From: Lachnospiraceae bacterium OF09-6
GTDB lineage: Bacteria > Bacillota > Clostridia > Lachnospirales > Lachnospiraceae
Length of the DNA: 64,000 bases
NCBI GenBank assembly: GCA_003435055.1
Contig: QUMM01000012.1
Coordinates: 1-64,000, forward strand
Direction: 5' to 3'
The position numbers and the translations under genes were made by a program. This document shows positions 27,045 to 36,289 of this stretch, piece after piece. Numbering within the stretch: the stretch's first letter is position 1; the number at the start of each line of letters is the position of its first letter. The notes under the pieces were generated by a model that saw nothing but the letters and a program-made list of their open reading frames with translations, had not been told where the DNA came from and did not search any database.

Positions 27045-28201
27045 AAGGTAATATCATGAACAGTTATAGCAGAACTTATGCAGCCGTAGATCTGGATGCG
27101 GTTGTGTTTAATTTTGAATCCATGAGGAAAAATATCCGGGAAGATACCAGTATGATTGCAGTGATCAAAGCAGATGCATATGGACATGGAGCAGTTCCTG
27201 TTGCCAGACTGCTGGAATCTTATTCTTATATCTGGGGATATGCGGTGGCTACAGCGGAAGAAGCTCTGGAACTCCGGAAAGCCGGTATTCACAAGCCGAT
27301 CCTGATTCTGGGCTATGTCTTTGAAGAGTATTACGCAGATCTGATTGAAAATCAGGTGCGTTTTCCGGTTTTTGATTATGCGACAGCAAAATGTCTTTCG
27401 GATACAGCTGCAAAAAAGAATCTGACAGCACTGATACATCTGGCATTGGATACCGGAATGACCAGAATCGGTCTGAAAGACAATGAAGAAAGTGTAGAAG
27501 AAGTGCTTCAGATCAGCAAACTTCCGAATCTTCAAATCGAGGGGATGTTCACACATTTTGCCCGGGCGGATGAAAAAGATAAAACCTGTGCCAACCGACA
27601 GTTCCACAGGTATCTTACTTTTCGAGACCGTCTTGAGGAAGCAGGTATTCAGATTCCGATCTGTCACTGCTCCAACAGTGCGGGAATTATTGATATGCCA
27701 TATGCAAATCTGGATGTGGTAAGGGCAGGTATCACGATTTATGGAATCTATCCATCGGATGAAGTAGATAAGCCGACAGTACCGCTTCATCCTGTCATGG
27801 AATGGAAGGCCCGTGTTTCTTTTGTAAAAGAAGTGGAAGCAGGAGTAGAGATCAGCTATGGCGGAATCTATACCACTCCGGAAAAAATGTTGGTAGCAAC
27901 AATCCCGGTCGGATATGCAGATGGATATCCACGTATGCTTTCGAACCGGGGCTGTGTCCTGATTCACGGACGCAGGGCTCCGATACTGGGACGTGTATGT
28001 ATGGATCAGTTTATGGTAGATGTCACGGATATCCCGGATGTTCAGAGGGGAACAGAAGTGACTCTGATGGGGAAAGACCGGGAAGAGGAACTGCGTGTGG
28101 AGGAATTATCGGAGCTGTGTCAGAGATTTCCGTATGAATTTGTCTGTAATATCAGCAGGCGGGTTCCCCGTGTTTATTATCGCCACGGGATGCCGGTGTA
28201 A
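27041..28201 (+). CDS. alr: Alanine racemase
   Basis: 386 residues from ATG 27041, which overlaps the nnrD stop. ATG 27056 with AAAGG upstream is an equally good start. The PLP lysine motif AVIKADAYGHGA is near residue 40. The C-terminal catalytic Tyr lies in the YGIYPSDE and CMDQFMVDVTD region. It supplies D-alanine for peptidoglycan. The nnrD-alr-mazF order resembles the classical Firmicutes arrangement in which alr precedes the endoribonuclease toxin gene. Confidence 0.95.
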   Translation: MKGNIMNSYSRTYAAVDLDAVVFNFESMRKNIREDTSMIAVIKADAYGHGAVPVARLLESYSYIWGYAVATAEEALELRKAGIHKPILILGYVFEEYYADLIENQVRFPVFDYATAKCLSDTAAKKNLTALIHLALDTGMTRIGLKDNEESVEEVLQISKLPNLQIEGMFTHFARADEKDKTCANRQFHRYLTFRDRLEEAGIQIPICHCSNSAGIIDMPYANLDVVRAGITIYGIYPSDEVDKPTVPLHPVMEWKARVSFVKEVEAGVEISYGGIYTTPEKMLVATIPVGYADGYPRMLSNRGCVLIHGRRAPILGRVCMDQFMVDVTDIPDVQRGTEVTLMGKDREEELRVEELSELCQRFPYEFVCNISRRVPRVYYRHGMPV

Positions 28202-28388
28202 CCAAAAGAGATCTTCCACATATAGTAAAAGGAATACGAAACGATAAAAACATTGCATAATTCCGGTCAGACAGGGAAATACTCCAGCCATCGGAGAAAC
28301 TTAGGAACAGTTACGCAACTGTCATATTTCTGAAAGACATAAAAATGACAGACGACTCCGACAACGATCAAAATGGAGTGTGAGTGTT

Positions 28389-28745
28389 TTGATAATTCGC
28401 AGAGGAGATATTTTTTATGCAGATCTGAGACCTGTCATCGGCTCAGAGCAGGGCGGCATCCGGCCGGTTCTGGTGATTCAGAATGACGTAGGAAATAAAC
28501 ACAGTCCTACCGTGATTGTAGCAGCCATTACATCCAGAATGAATAAGGCAAAGCTGCCTACTCATATCGAAATTGACGCGGCAAGCTATCATATTGTAAA
28601 AGATTCTGTTATTTTACTGGAACAGCTTCGTACGATTGACAAATCACGCCTGAGAGATAAAGTCTGTCATCTGGATGAAGGAATTCTGAAAAAGATTGAC
28701 CGGGCACTGATGATCAGTCTGGATTTAGGTACATACCTGTCTTGA
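28389..28745 (+). CDS. mazF: MazF/PemK-type endoribonuclease toxin, no antitoxin visible
   Basis: 118 residues. I place the start at TTG 28389, 8 bases after GGAGTG (28375-28380), because the protein then begins (M)IIRRGD like EndoA. The GTG at 28380 lies within that RBS. The family segments [34 protein letters not shown] and KLPTHIEID are all present. The enzyme cleaves single-stranded mRNA. In Bacillus the gene between alr and ndoA encodes the antitoxin EndoAI. Here only 187 bases separate alr and mazF, and no CopG-like ORF fits. A short frame ending [12 protein letters not shown] overlaps the start. Confidence 0.93.
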   Translation: MIIRRGDIFYADLRPVIGSEQGGIRPVLVIQNDVGNKHSPTVIVAAITSRMNKAKLPTHIEIDAASYHIVKDSVILLEQLRTIDKSRLRDKVCHLDEGILKKIDRALMISLDLGTYLS

Positions 28746-28770
28746 CGAAATGAAAGATCAATGTTATATT
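28742..28770 (+). promoter_or_regulatory. Promoter of the CBS/CorC gene
   Basis: TTGACG (28742-28747) and TATATT (28765-28770) are 17 bases apart, starting inside the last codons of mazF. Its position rules out the ATG at 28761 as start of the next gene. Confidence 0.75.
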
Positions 28771-28811
28771 TAAACGATGAATCTAAGATAAAACAGAAAG
28801 GATGTACGAAA

Positions 28812-29678
28812 TTGTCAAAATCTTTTATGGAGCGTCTCGCCCAGCAGTTTGGGATTTCTACTCCCAGCACAGAAGAATTTCAGGCAGAGATTGTCTCTAT
28901 GGTAGAAGAAGGATGCCAGCAGGGAATCATACGGGAAGACGAGACAGATATGATTAAGAACATATTTGATCTTGCCAGACAGCAGGCACAGGATGTTATG
29001 ACTCACAGACGGCATATAGTTGGAATTGACTGTGAAATGACACTGAAGGATGCACTGGATTTTATGCTGAATGACAGCCATTCCAGATTTCCCGTTTATG
29101 AGGAAAATATGGATAATGTGATCGGTATTCTGTTTTTGAAAGACGCAATGAGATGCATGACTCAGCACGGATTTGCTGACTGGAAAATCCGCGATATCAG
29201 GGGACTTCTCAGAGAAGCTGTATTCATTCCGGAAACGAAGGAACTGACCAGTCTGTTTCAGATGATGCAGTCACAGAAGCTGCAGATGGTGATTATTGCC
29301 GATGAATATGGACAGACGGCAGGTCTTGTGGCGATGGAGGACATTCTGGAGGTAATCGTTGGAAACATTCAGGATGAATATGATAATGATGAACCTGTCA
29401 TTCAGAAAATTGATGACGATACTTACCTGATTTCCGGTCTCGCACCGCTGACAGAAGTGGCAGAGGAGCTGGGAATCGAATTTGAAGAGACAGAGTTTGA
29501 GACGTTGAACGGTTATCTGATTTCCAGACTGGATAAGATCCCGGATGAGGATGAACACTCCAGAATAGAAGCCTGCGGATATCTGTTCCAGATTGAGAAG
29601 GTCGCAAATAAGATGATTGAGACAGTGAGAGTAAGTCGGCTTCCGGAGGAAGCTGTGGCTGACGAAATACAGGAATAA
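28812..29678 (+). CDS. CBS-pair and CorC/HlyC domain protein (hemolysin-family, cytosolic part only)
   Basis: 288 residues from TTG 28812, chosen because AAAGGA lies 9 bases upstream and the promoter -10 is at 28765-28770. Two CBS domains occupy about residues 50-190 and a CorC_HlyC transporter-associated domain about 200-280. The DUF21 membrane domain of CNNM/CorC magnesium transporters is absent and no membrane helix is seen, as in CorC/YbeX. The function (Mg/Co efflux modulation or another regulatory role) is not settled. An adenine nucleotide is the likely CBS ligand. Confidence 0.85.
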   Translation: MSKSFMERLAQQFGISTPSTEEFQAEIVSMVEEGCQQGIIREDETDMIKNIFDLARQQAQDVMTHRRHIVGIDCEMTLKDALDFMLNDSHSRFPVYEENMDNVIGILFLKDAMRCMTQHGFADWKIRDIRGLLREAVFIPETKELTSLFQMMQSQKLQMVIIADEYGQTAGLVAMEDILEVIVGNIQDEYDNDEPVIQKIDDDTYLISGLAPLTEVAEELGIEFEETEFETLNGYLISRLDKIPDEDEHSRIEACGYLFQIEKVANKMIETVRVSRLPEEAVADEIQE

Positions 29679-29691
29679 AGGAGAAAAGATT

Positions 29692-30420
29692 ATGTCAGGA
29701 CATTCAAAGTTCGCTAACATCAAGCACAAAAAGGAAAAAAATGATGCAGCAAAGGGAAAGATTTTTACGATCATTGGACGTGAAATTGCAGTTGCTGTAA
29801 AAGAAGGCGGCGCAGACCCGGCTAATAACAGCAGACTTCGTGATGTAATTGCGAAAGCAAAGGCAAACAACATGCCAAATGATACCATTGACCGTGGTAT
29901 TAAAAAGGCAGCAGGAGATGCCAATTCTGTAAATTATGAATACGTTTCTTATGAAGGATACGGACCAGGCGGAATCGCAATTATCGTGGATGCTCTGACC
30001 GACAACAAGAACCGTACTGCTGCCAATGTCAGAAGTGCATTCACAAAAGGAAGCGGAAGCATTGGTACTCCTGGATGTGTTTCTTACAGCTTTGATAAAA
30101 AAGGCCAGATTATCATTGATAAAGAAGAATGTGAGATCGACGCAGATGATCTGATGATGATGGCTCTGGATGCCGGTGCAGAAGATTTCTCAGATGAAGA
30201 GGACAGCTTTGAGATCATCACAGATCCGGATGAGTTCAGCAATGTAAGAGAAGCACTGGAAAAAGAAGGCGTTCCGATGGCCTCTGCAGAAGTAACCATG
30301 ATCCCACAGAACTATGTTGCTCTGACAGATGAGACTATGCTCAAAAATCTTCAGAGAACACTGGATCTTCTGGATGAAGACGATGATGTACAGAACGTAT
30401 ATACCAATCTGGAGGAATAA
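29692..30420 (+). CDS. YebC/PmpR family protein
   Basis: 242 residues, the full three-domain family length, starting [27 protein letters not shown] and the C-terminal MIPQNYVAL stretch are family signatures. YebC proteins were described as transcriptional regulators and more recently as translation factors that relieve stalling at proline-rich motifs. Either may apply. AAAGGAG precedes the ATG. Its stop overlaps the start of the following CFI-box gene (TAATGATGG). Confidence 0.95.
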   Translation: MSGHSKFANIKHKKEKNDAAKGKIFTIIGREIAVAVKEGGADPANNSRLRDVIAKAKANNMPNDTIDRGIKKAAGDANSVNYEYVSYEGYGPGGIAIIVDALTDNKNRTAANVRSAFTKGSGSIGTPGCVSYSFDKKGQIIIDKEECEIDADDLMMMALDAGAEDFSDEEDSFEIITDPDEFSNVREALEKEGVPMASAEVTMIPQNYVALTDETMLKNLQRTLDLLDEDDDVQNVYTNLEE

Positions 30421-31205
30421 TGATGGAAAATACATATCTTACAGCGCTGCACGGAATGGAAGGCGTCTTTGAACATATGGATCCTCTTCTGGAGAGATTT
30501 CATAAAAAATTCTATATGGATGCTTTTTCTGAATTTTATGAATCCAGCTTTGTTGCTTTCCAGGCGCTGGAAGATGGATATCATAATGCAATCGATAAGG
30601 AACAGTTTATTGCCAATATGGCAAATGCAGTTGCCGGTAAGGCAGATGATATACTTCAGGGAGTTACCAAAAAATCGAAAAAAAACGCGGTGGCCATGAA
30701 TCTGAATCTGTTTATGGTTGTCTATGTACTGCCGGCACTTGGAAAATATGACGGAGAAAGCGTGAAGCCTCTGACGGACAGACTGTTGATTTCCTGGAAA
30801 GAAAAGTTCCCGGAGAGTAACATTTCAGCTGCCAGAGTGGAAGATATTCAGGCTGGTTTCAAGCACAAATGGTGTTATATTACCACAGCTGTCTGTGAGA
30901 CATTCGGTAAACCAGATGACTGCTATGAACTGACACTCTTACGTAATTACCGAGATACCTACCTGATGGAGCAGGAAGATGGAGAAGCCATTATTCATGA
31001 ATATTATGATGTGGCTCCGACGATTGTAAAACATATTAATCATTCTGATCGAAAAGAGGAAGTTTACCGGCATATCTGGGAGACATATTTGAATCCATGT
31101 ATTCACATGATAGAGTCTGAACGTATGCAGGAATGCAGAGATCTTTATATTCAGATGGTGCATGATCTGGAAGAAGAGTATTTCTATACTTATCCATTAT
31201 CATAA
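30420..31205 (+). CDS. Uncharacterised CFI-box domain protein
   Basis: 261-residue soluble protein. Residues 1-140 are helical and resemble nothing I know. Residues about 148-205 contain the pattern CYITTAVCETFGKPDDCYEL, then LLRNYRDTYL and a YYDVAPTIV segment, which fits the CFI-box family usually found at C-termini. The conserved Cys-rich/hydrophobic box has no known function. It overlaps the end of the YebC gene and could be translationally coupled to it. It may begin at ATG 30420 or 30423. A strong terminator follows. Confidence 0.6.
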   Translation: MMENTYLTALHGMEGVFEHMDPLLERFHKKFYMDAFSEFYESSFVAFQALEDGYHNAIDKEQFIANMANAVAGKADDILQGVTKKSKKNAVAMNLNLFMVVYVLPALGKYDGESVKPLTDRLLISWKEKFPESNISAARVEDIQAGFKHKWCYITTAVCETFGKPDDCYELTLLRNYRDTYLMEQEDGEAIIHEYYDVAPTIVKHINHSDRKEEVYRHIWETYLNPCIHMIESERMQECRDLYIQMVHDLEEEYFYTYPLS

Positions 31206-31218
31206 CCGGCAACACGAG

Positions 31219-31258
31219 ATCCTTTGTCAGCAGGAAAGCTGACAGAGGATTTTCTTTT
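31219..31258 (+). terminator. Terminator after the CFI-box gene
   Basis: A 13-bp stem (31219-31231 with 31238-31250, one G-U) with an AGGAAA loop is followed by TTTCTTTT. Confidence 0.9.
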
Positions 31259-31331
31259 CCTGCAGAAGTTTTGTCCCGACAGGATGACATCCGGTATGAA
31301 CTTTTACAGAACCGGACATACTATATTATAT

Positions 31332-31525
31332 GATGTCGGGGTCAAAAGCCCCCGACGTTGATGCCTACGGATTGTTTCGTGCTATGCACTCCCACAATCC
31401 TACCCAATATTCGCATATCGTGGGACTATCATCCCACTTTTATGCTCATATCGGGGCGGGTCCCAAGGACTTTCACCCACCTATGAGCAAGCTCATGTGG
31501 GTTTAGACCTTTTGACCCTGGCATC
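31332..31525. repeat. Structured, probably repeated intergenic element with terminal inverted repeats
   Basis: The ends 31332-31348 and 31509-31525 form a 17-base inverted repeat. Inside are GTCGGGG/CCCCGAC (31335-31341, 31350-31356), GGATTGT/ACAATCC (31369-31375, 31394-31400) around GTGC/GCAC, GTGGGA/TCCCAC (31420-31437) and a long hairpin at 31476-31501. No protein-coding signal was found. A 31-residue minus-strand frame (31429-31524) is probably spurious. It could be a MITE, a REP/BIME-like repeat or a structured RNA. Together with the terminator it fills most of the gap between 31206 and 31552. Confidence 0.7.
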
Positions 31526-31552
31526 TTTATATACAAGAATGTGAGGTATGTC

Positions 31553-32245
31553 ATGGAAAGCGAAAAGAAAGAAGAGAAAATCAAAGAAGAAACAACAGAA
31601 GCAGGGAACAGTCAGGATAAGAAAATCAGGGACTTTGGACAGGTATCTCTGGATCATCATATTCATCTCATTTCGATTATTGGAGAAATCGAGGGACATG
31701 AGTGTCTGCCTTCTGCAAGTAAAACTACAAAATACGAACATTTGCTGCCCCAGCTTGCTGCGATCGAAGACAGTCGTGACATTCAGGGGGTATTGGTGCT
31801 TCTGAATACGGTCGGAGGTGATGTGGAGGCCGGGCTTGCTATTGCAGAGATGATTGCCTCTTTGAGTAAGCCAACTGTTTCACTGGTGCTGGGCGGCAGT
31901 CATTCGATTGGGGTGCCAATTGCCGTTTCCACAGATTATTCCTTTATTGTAGAGACTGGTACTATGGTGATTCATCCGGTTCGTATGAGCGGAACTGTGA
32001 TTGGCGCCCCACAGACCTATGATTATTTCCGGCAGATGCAGAATCGGATCCTTGGGTTCATTTCTTCTCATTGTGGTGCCAAAAGAGAACGCCTGGAAAA
32101 ACTAATGCTGGATACAGGTATGTTAACAAAGGATCTTGGGACTATACTGGTAGGCCAGCAGGCAGTGGAAGAGCATATTATTGACGAAGTGGGAGGAATC
32201 TCTCAGGCATTGAGAAAGATCTATGCAATGATAGGAGGAGATTGA
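31553..32245 (+). CDS. tepA: ClpP/TepA-family serine protease-like protein
   Basis: 230 residues from ATG 31553 (GAGG 6 bases upstream). A GTG at 31541 is the alternative. After an acidic N-terminus of about 30 residues comes a ClpP/crotonase fold with LLNTVGGDVEAGLAIAEMI and the nucleophile region GGSHSIGVPIA, then a HPVRMSGTVIG stretch carrying the candidate His. In Bacillus TepA is encoded next to spoIIIE and has been linked to protein translocation and sporulation. Here ftsK/spoIIIE is two genes downstream. Substrate unknown. Confidence 0.82.
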   Translation: MESEKKEEKIKEETTEAGNSQDKKIRDFGQVSLDHHIHLISIIGEIEGHECLPSASKTTKYEHLLPQLAAIEDSRDIQGVLVLLNTVGGDVEAGLAIAEMIASLSKPTVSLVLGGSHSIGVPIAVSTDYSFIVETGTMVIHPVRMSGTVIGAPQTYDYFRQMQNRILGFISSHCGAKRERLEKLMLDTGMLTKDLGTILVGQQAVEEHIIDEVGGISQALRKIYAMIGGD

Positions 32246-32260
32246 ACCTTCAGATAACAT

Positions 32261-32289
32261 TTGTACTGATTTTAAAATTATGCTATAAT
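32261..32289 (+). promoter_or_regulatory. uppP promoter
   Basis: TTGTAC (32261-32266) and TATAAT (32284-32289) are 17 bases apart, with a TGC extended -10. Confidence 0.75.
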
Positions 32290-32329
32290 TTGAAATCATG
32301 TATAGGTATGCACGGATAAGGAGAATGAT

Positions 32330-33208
32330 ATGACATTCATACAGTCAGTTTTTTTGGGCATCATTCAGGGGATCACTGAGTTTTTGCCAGTCAGCAGTTC
32401 CGGTCATCTGTCCATTCTTCGAAATCTTTTCGGAATTCGGACAGATGGCGGACTGCTTTTTGATGTAATGGTACATCTGGGAACTGTGATTGCAATCTGC
32501 GTGGTATTTCGCAGGGATGTACTGCGGATGATTGGAGAAACCATCCGCATGGTGTCTGATATCTGGGCTAATGGGTCTGTTTTGATACATAATAAGAAAG
32601 AGAAAGATGCCAGACGGTATAAAAAAATATTACACAATAATTATCGGCGTTTTGTCGTTATGGTGCTTTGTGCCACGATACCTACTGCAGTGATCGGATA
32701 TGCAGCCAGAGATCTGGTTACATTAGCTTCTGATTCTCTTCTTGCGCCTGGAATCGGCCTGATTTTGACAGCAGTTTTTCTGATTATTGCAGATGTATCG
32801 GAGAACGGAAAAAAGATTCCGAAGGATATCAGCTTTACGAATTCGTTTCTGGTAGGAATTGCCCAGGGAATTAGTACATTACCTGGGCTGTCACGATCAG
32901 GAACTACCATTGCAGCCTGTCTGATCAGTGGGTATGACAAAAGGTTTGCGGTGAAGTATTCTTTTATTATGGCGATTCCGGCTATTTTGGGAGCAGCATG
33001 CCTGGAGATTGGACAGGCATTTTCCAGCAGAATCAGTCTGTCACAGTTTTTTATTTACCTGGCGGGTGCTGTGACAGCAGGAGTTGTGGGATACTTCAGC
33101 TGCAGGAAGATGCTGACAATTGTCAGAAAGAAAAAATTCAGAGGATTTGCAATCTACTGCCTGATTCTTGGAAGTATTTCCATTATTGGGTATGTGGTTA
33201 TGAGATAA
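32330..33208 (+). CDS. uppP: Undecaprenyl-diphosphatase
   Basis: 292-residue integral membrane protein with about eight hydrophobic segments. The two family signatures ITEFLPVSSSGHLSI near the N-terminus and LPGLSRSGTTIA near residue 185 contain the catalytic Glu, Ser and Arg residues. It recycles the lipid carrier undecaprenyl pyrophosphate for cell-wall synthesis and gives bacitracin tolerance when abundant. AAGGAGAATG precedes the ATG. Followed 18 bases later by ftsK. Confidence 0.95.
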   Translation: MTFIQSVFLGIIQGITEFLPVSSSGHLSILRNLFGIRTDGGLLFDVMVHLGTVIAICVVFRRDVLRMIGETIRMVSDIWANGSVLIHNKKEKDARRYKKILHNNYRRFVVMVLCATIPTAVIGYAARDLVTLASDSLLAPGIGLILTAVFLIIADVSENGKKIPKDISFTNSFLVGIAQGISTLPGLSRSGTTIAACLISGYDKRFAVKYSFIMAIPAILGAACLEIGQAFSSRISLSQFFIYLAGAVTAGVVGYFSCRKMLTIVRKKKFRGFAIYCLILGSISIIGYVVMR

Positions 33209-33226
33209 TCGTTTAAGGGAGAGAAC

Positions 33227-36190
33227 ATGGCAACAAAGAAAAAAACAGCAACGGATCAGACAAAAGAGAAAAAATCTTCTTCTGGAAGAACACCGACTTC
33301 GAAAAAGACAGGAACAAAAACTTCATCAGGCAAAAAAACAGGCAGCCAGAAGAATAACACCGGCAAAAGCAGCAAAAAACGCCAGTCTGTAGAGGTACCG
33401 GATATTTCGAGAACCAGAAAAACCGGAACTCCTGTATGGGCAGAAGTACTGCTCTGGCTGATGCTTGCTTTCTGCATCATTCTGTTTTTAGGAACGGTGT
33501 TTGGCGCAGGCGGTATCATTGGACGTTCCATCAGTGGATTCTTTTTTGGCATCTTTGGCCTGCTGGCTTATACACAGCCATTTATTTTATTTTTTATCAC
33601 AGCTTTTCTGATTGCAAATCGGGGAAGTATGCAGGCCTGGATGAAAGTGCTTGCTATTTCACTGCTGGTGGTATCATTATGCTGTTTCTTTACGCTGGTA
33701 TCCCATCCGCTTTCTGTTTCTATGACTCTGGGAGACTATTATAGTTCCTGCAGAGAAGAAAAAAACAGTGGAGGTATGGCAGGTGGAATGATTTATCTGC
33801 TGTTTTCTCCAAGAGTGGGAGAGATCGGTACCTGGATCTGCAATATTATTTTATTTATCATCAGTATGGTATTGCTCACCGGATATTCTGTCTTTGACAA
33901 TATTCGCAGTGAAGGCGGTGATGCGCTGGGACAGGCCAGAACCCGCAAGCAGATGCAGCGTGAACTGAATCAGCAGAAAAAGAGACGAAGCCGGCTCCAG
34001 GAACAGGCTAAAATGCAGCAGGAGATTGAAGAGATACGTCAGGCGAATCACAGTCTTGCGAAAGAAATACGAGAGCCCAGGCGTGAACGCATCGTGACTG
34101 GTGTCAGTAAAAATACAACGTTTGATATGAATCTTCCTGCACCGGAGGAGGTACATGAAGTAGTTCCAAAGATTACCAGTGAGAAACGCACTGGAACTGC
34201 TGTGCTGGATCCTTCCAGAGCTAAAAAAGCAGAGGAGGCCGTTCCAGGGCCAGAGAAGATAAAGTCTGTCACTGCAAAAAAGGTTACGAAGGCTGCAACG
34301 ATTCCGGAAAACATTCCTGCAAAAAAGTCGGAGACAGTTCCGGAGCTGAATTTTACGATTCAGAGAAACGGAAGTTCCCAGGTGATTTCTTCTGCAACAC
34401 CGGTAGCCACAACCGTATCCAGAGAACCGTCACTGGGAATGCCGGAATTCCTGCAGGAAGCTGCATCCAGAAAGAACGCCAGAGAGCAGGCAGTTGATAC
34501 AGGAAAAGAAGTCTCTGCCGATAAGACGGTATCGGAGACCGTACAGCCAACAGCCACAGATAAGACATCGGCAGAAGTGGATACCGTATCCGAAACAGGG
34601 GAGATTACGGCAAAAACGAAACTGAAAAATCCTCATTCTTCCAGGGAAGAACAGGAGCTGGCACTGGACAGTGTGGCAGAAGAGATTAAACAAAATGAAG
34701 AAGCGCCGAAAGCGGAATATGTATTTCCACCACTGGATCTTTTGAAAAAACCTTCTGGATCTTCCGGTGGTAATACCAACGATGAAGTGACAGAAACGGC
34801 AAGAAAGCTGCAGGAAACACTTCACAGTTTCGGGGTGAATGTCACAGTAACGAATGTCAGCTGCGGTCCTGCAGTTACCCGTTATGAGCTTCAGCCGGAG
34901 CAGGGTGTAAAGGTTAGCCGTATTGTCAGCCTTGCTGATGATATCAAGCTGAATCTGGCGGCGGAAGATATTCGTATTGAGGCACCGATTCCCGGAAAGG
35001 CAGCTGTGGGTATTGAAGTACCAAATAAAGAGAACAGTGCGGTATACCTGAGAGAGCTTCTGGAATCTGATGAATTCCAGAATGCCAAATCAGATCTTTC
35101 CTTTGCAGTCGGAAAGGATATTGCCGGTAAGGTGGTAGTTACCGATATTGCAAAGATGCCGCACCTGTTGATTGCTGGTGCTACAGGCTCGGGTAAATCG
35201 GTCTGCATTAACACATTGATCATGAGTATCATCTATAAAGCGGACCCGGAAGACGTGAAGCTGATCATGATTGACCCGAAAGTAGTAGAGCTTAGTGTTT
35301 ATAATGGCATTCCCCATCTTTTTATTCCGGTTGTCACGGATCCCAAAAAGGCTTCCGGCGCACTGAACTGGGGTGTTGCAGAGATGACAGACCGTTATCA
35401 GAAGTTTGCGGATGCCGGTGTCCGTGACTTGAAGGGTTACAATGCCAGGGTAGAACAACTGGGTGATATCGATGATCCGAATAAGCCAAAGAAACTGCCT
35501 CAGATTGTGATTATCGTTGACGAGCTGGCAGACCTGATGATGGTAGCGCCTGGTGAAGTGGAAGATGCGATCTGTCGTCTGGCTCAGCTGGCAAGAGCAG
35601 CGGGCATTCACCTGATTATTGCAACGCAGCGCCCATCTGTAAATGTCATCACTGGTCTGATTAAAGCGAATATGCCTTCCAGAATTGCATTTTCAGTAAC
35701 CAGTGGCGTGGATTCCAGAACTATTCTGGATATGACAGGTGCGGAAAAGCTGCTTGGAAAGGGCGATATGCTGTTTTATCCGCAGGGCTATTCCAAACCG
35801 GTTCGTGTCCAGGGATCTTTTGTTTCAGATGCGGAAGTCAGCAAGGTGACGGAGTTTCTTACACAGAAAAATGATATGAGCGTTTACCATAAGCAGATGG
35901 AGGCACGGATGAATACCGTAGCCCAGAGTTCTCCGGTTGCTCCTGGCGGAGCTGGAGGCGGCAATGAGCTGGACAGCCATTTTGCAGAAGCTGGTAAATT
36001 TATCATTGAAAAAGATAAGGCATCCATCGGTATGCTGCAGCGTGTATTCAAGATTGGATTTAATCGTGCAGCGCGTATTATGGATCAGCTTTCTGAAGCC
36101 GGTGTTGTTGGACCGGAAGAAGGCACAAAGCCAAGAAAAGTACTCATGTCTATGGAAGAATTTGAGCAATATATAGACGAGAATGTCTAA
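33227..36190 (+). CDS. FtsK/SpoIIIE DNA translocase
   Basis: 987 residues. A Lys/Ser/Thr-rich N-terminus (1-60) precedes four membrane helices (about 70-220). A long charged, low-complexity linker (about 230-500) leads to the motor: alpha/beta RecA-like domains with Walker A GATGSGKSV near residue 650 and Walker B IIVDELADLM, and a C-terminal winged-helix gamma domain (about 920-987) that reads KOPS/SRS sequences. It pumps DNA through the closing septum during division or sporulation. FtsK and SpoIIIE roles cannot be separated by sequence, but the tepA neighbour favours the SpoIIIE lineage. Confidence 0.95.
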   Translation: MATKKKTATDQTKEKKSSSGRTPTSKKTGTKTSSGKKTGSQKNNTGKSSKKRQSVEVPDISRTRKTGTPVWAEVLLWLMLAFCIILFLGTVFGAGGIIGRSISGFFFGIFGLLAYTQPFILFFITAFLIANRGSMQAWMKVLAISLLVVSLCCFFTLVSHPLSVSMTLGDYYSSCREEKNSGGMAGGMIYLLFSPRVGEIGTWICNIILFIISMVLLTGYSVFDNIRSEGGDALGQARTRKQMQRELNQQKKRRSRLQEQAKMQQEIEEIRQANHSLAKEIREPRRERIVTGVSKNTTFDMNLPAPEEVHEVVPKITSEKRTGTAVLDPSRAKKAEEAVPGPEKIKSVTAKKVTKAATIPENIPAKKSETVPELNFTIQRNGSSQVISSATPVATTVSREPSLGMPEFLQEAASRKNAREQAVDTGKEVSADKTVSETVQPTATDKTSAEVDTVSETGEITAKTKLKNPHSSREEQELALDSVAEEIKQNEEAPKAEYVFPPLDLLKKPSGSSGGNTNDEVTETARKLQETLHSFGVNVTVTNVSCGPAVTRYELQPEQGVKVSRIVSLADDIKLNLAAEDIRIEAPIPGKAAVGIEVPNKENSAVYLRELLESDEFQNAKSDLSFAVGKDIAGKVVVTDIAKMPHLLIAGATGSGKSVCINTLIMSIIYKADPEDVKLIMIDPKVVELSVYNGIPHLFIPVVTDPKKASGALNWGVAEMTDRYQKFADAGVRDLKGYNARVEQLGDIDDPNKPKKLPQIVIIVDELADLMMVAPGEVEDAICRLAQLARAAGIHLIIATQRPSVNVITGLIKANMPSRIAFSVTSGVDSRTILDMTGAEKLLGKGDMLFYPQGYSKPVRVQGSFVSDAEVSKVTEFLTQKNDMSVYHKQMEARMNTVAQSSPVAPGGAGGGNELDSHFAEAGKFIIEKDKASIGMLQRVFKIGFNRAARIMDQLSEAGVVGPEEGTKPRKVLMSMEEFEQYIDENV

Positions 36191-36205
36191 AAACTGAACA
36201 AAATA

Positions 36206-36234
36206 TTGACGAAAATGACGAAATGAAGTATTAT
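36206..36234 (+). promoter_or_regulatory. Promoter of the NfnAB-like operon
   Basis: TTGACG (36206-36211) and TATTAT (36229-36234) are 17 bases apart, 15 bases after the ftsK stop. Confidence 0.75.
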
Positions 36235-36289
36235 GAAATAAGTTTGGAATTTAGCCTGATAAAGGCAGAATATAAAGGAGGAAATGTAT

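Noticed and set aside
31429..31524. 31-residue minus-strand frame starting MPGSKGLNPHELAHRW
   Set aside because: It lies in the hairpins of the structured repeat and has no RBS. Such frames travel with repeats and are probably not translated.
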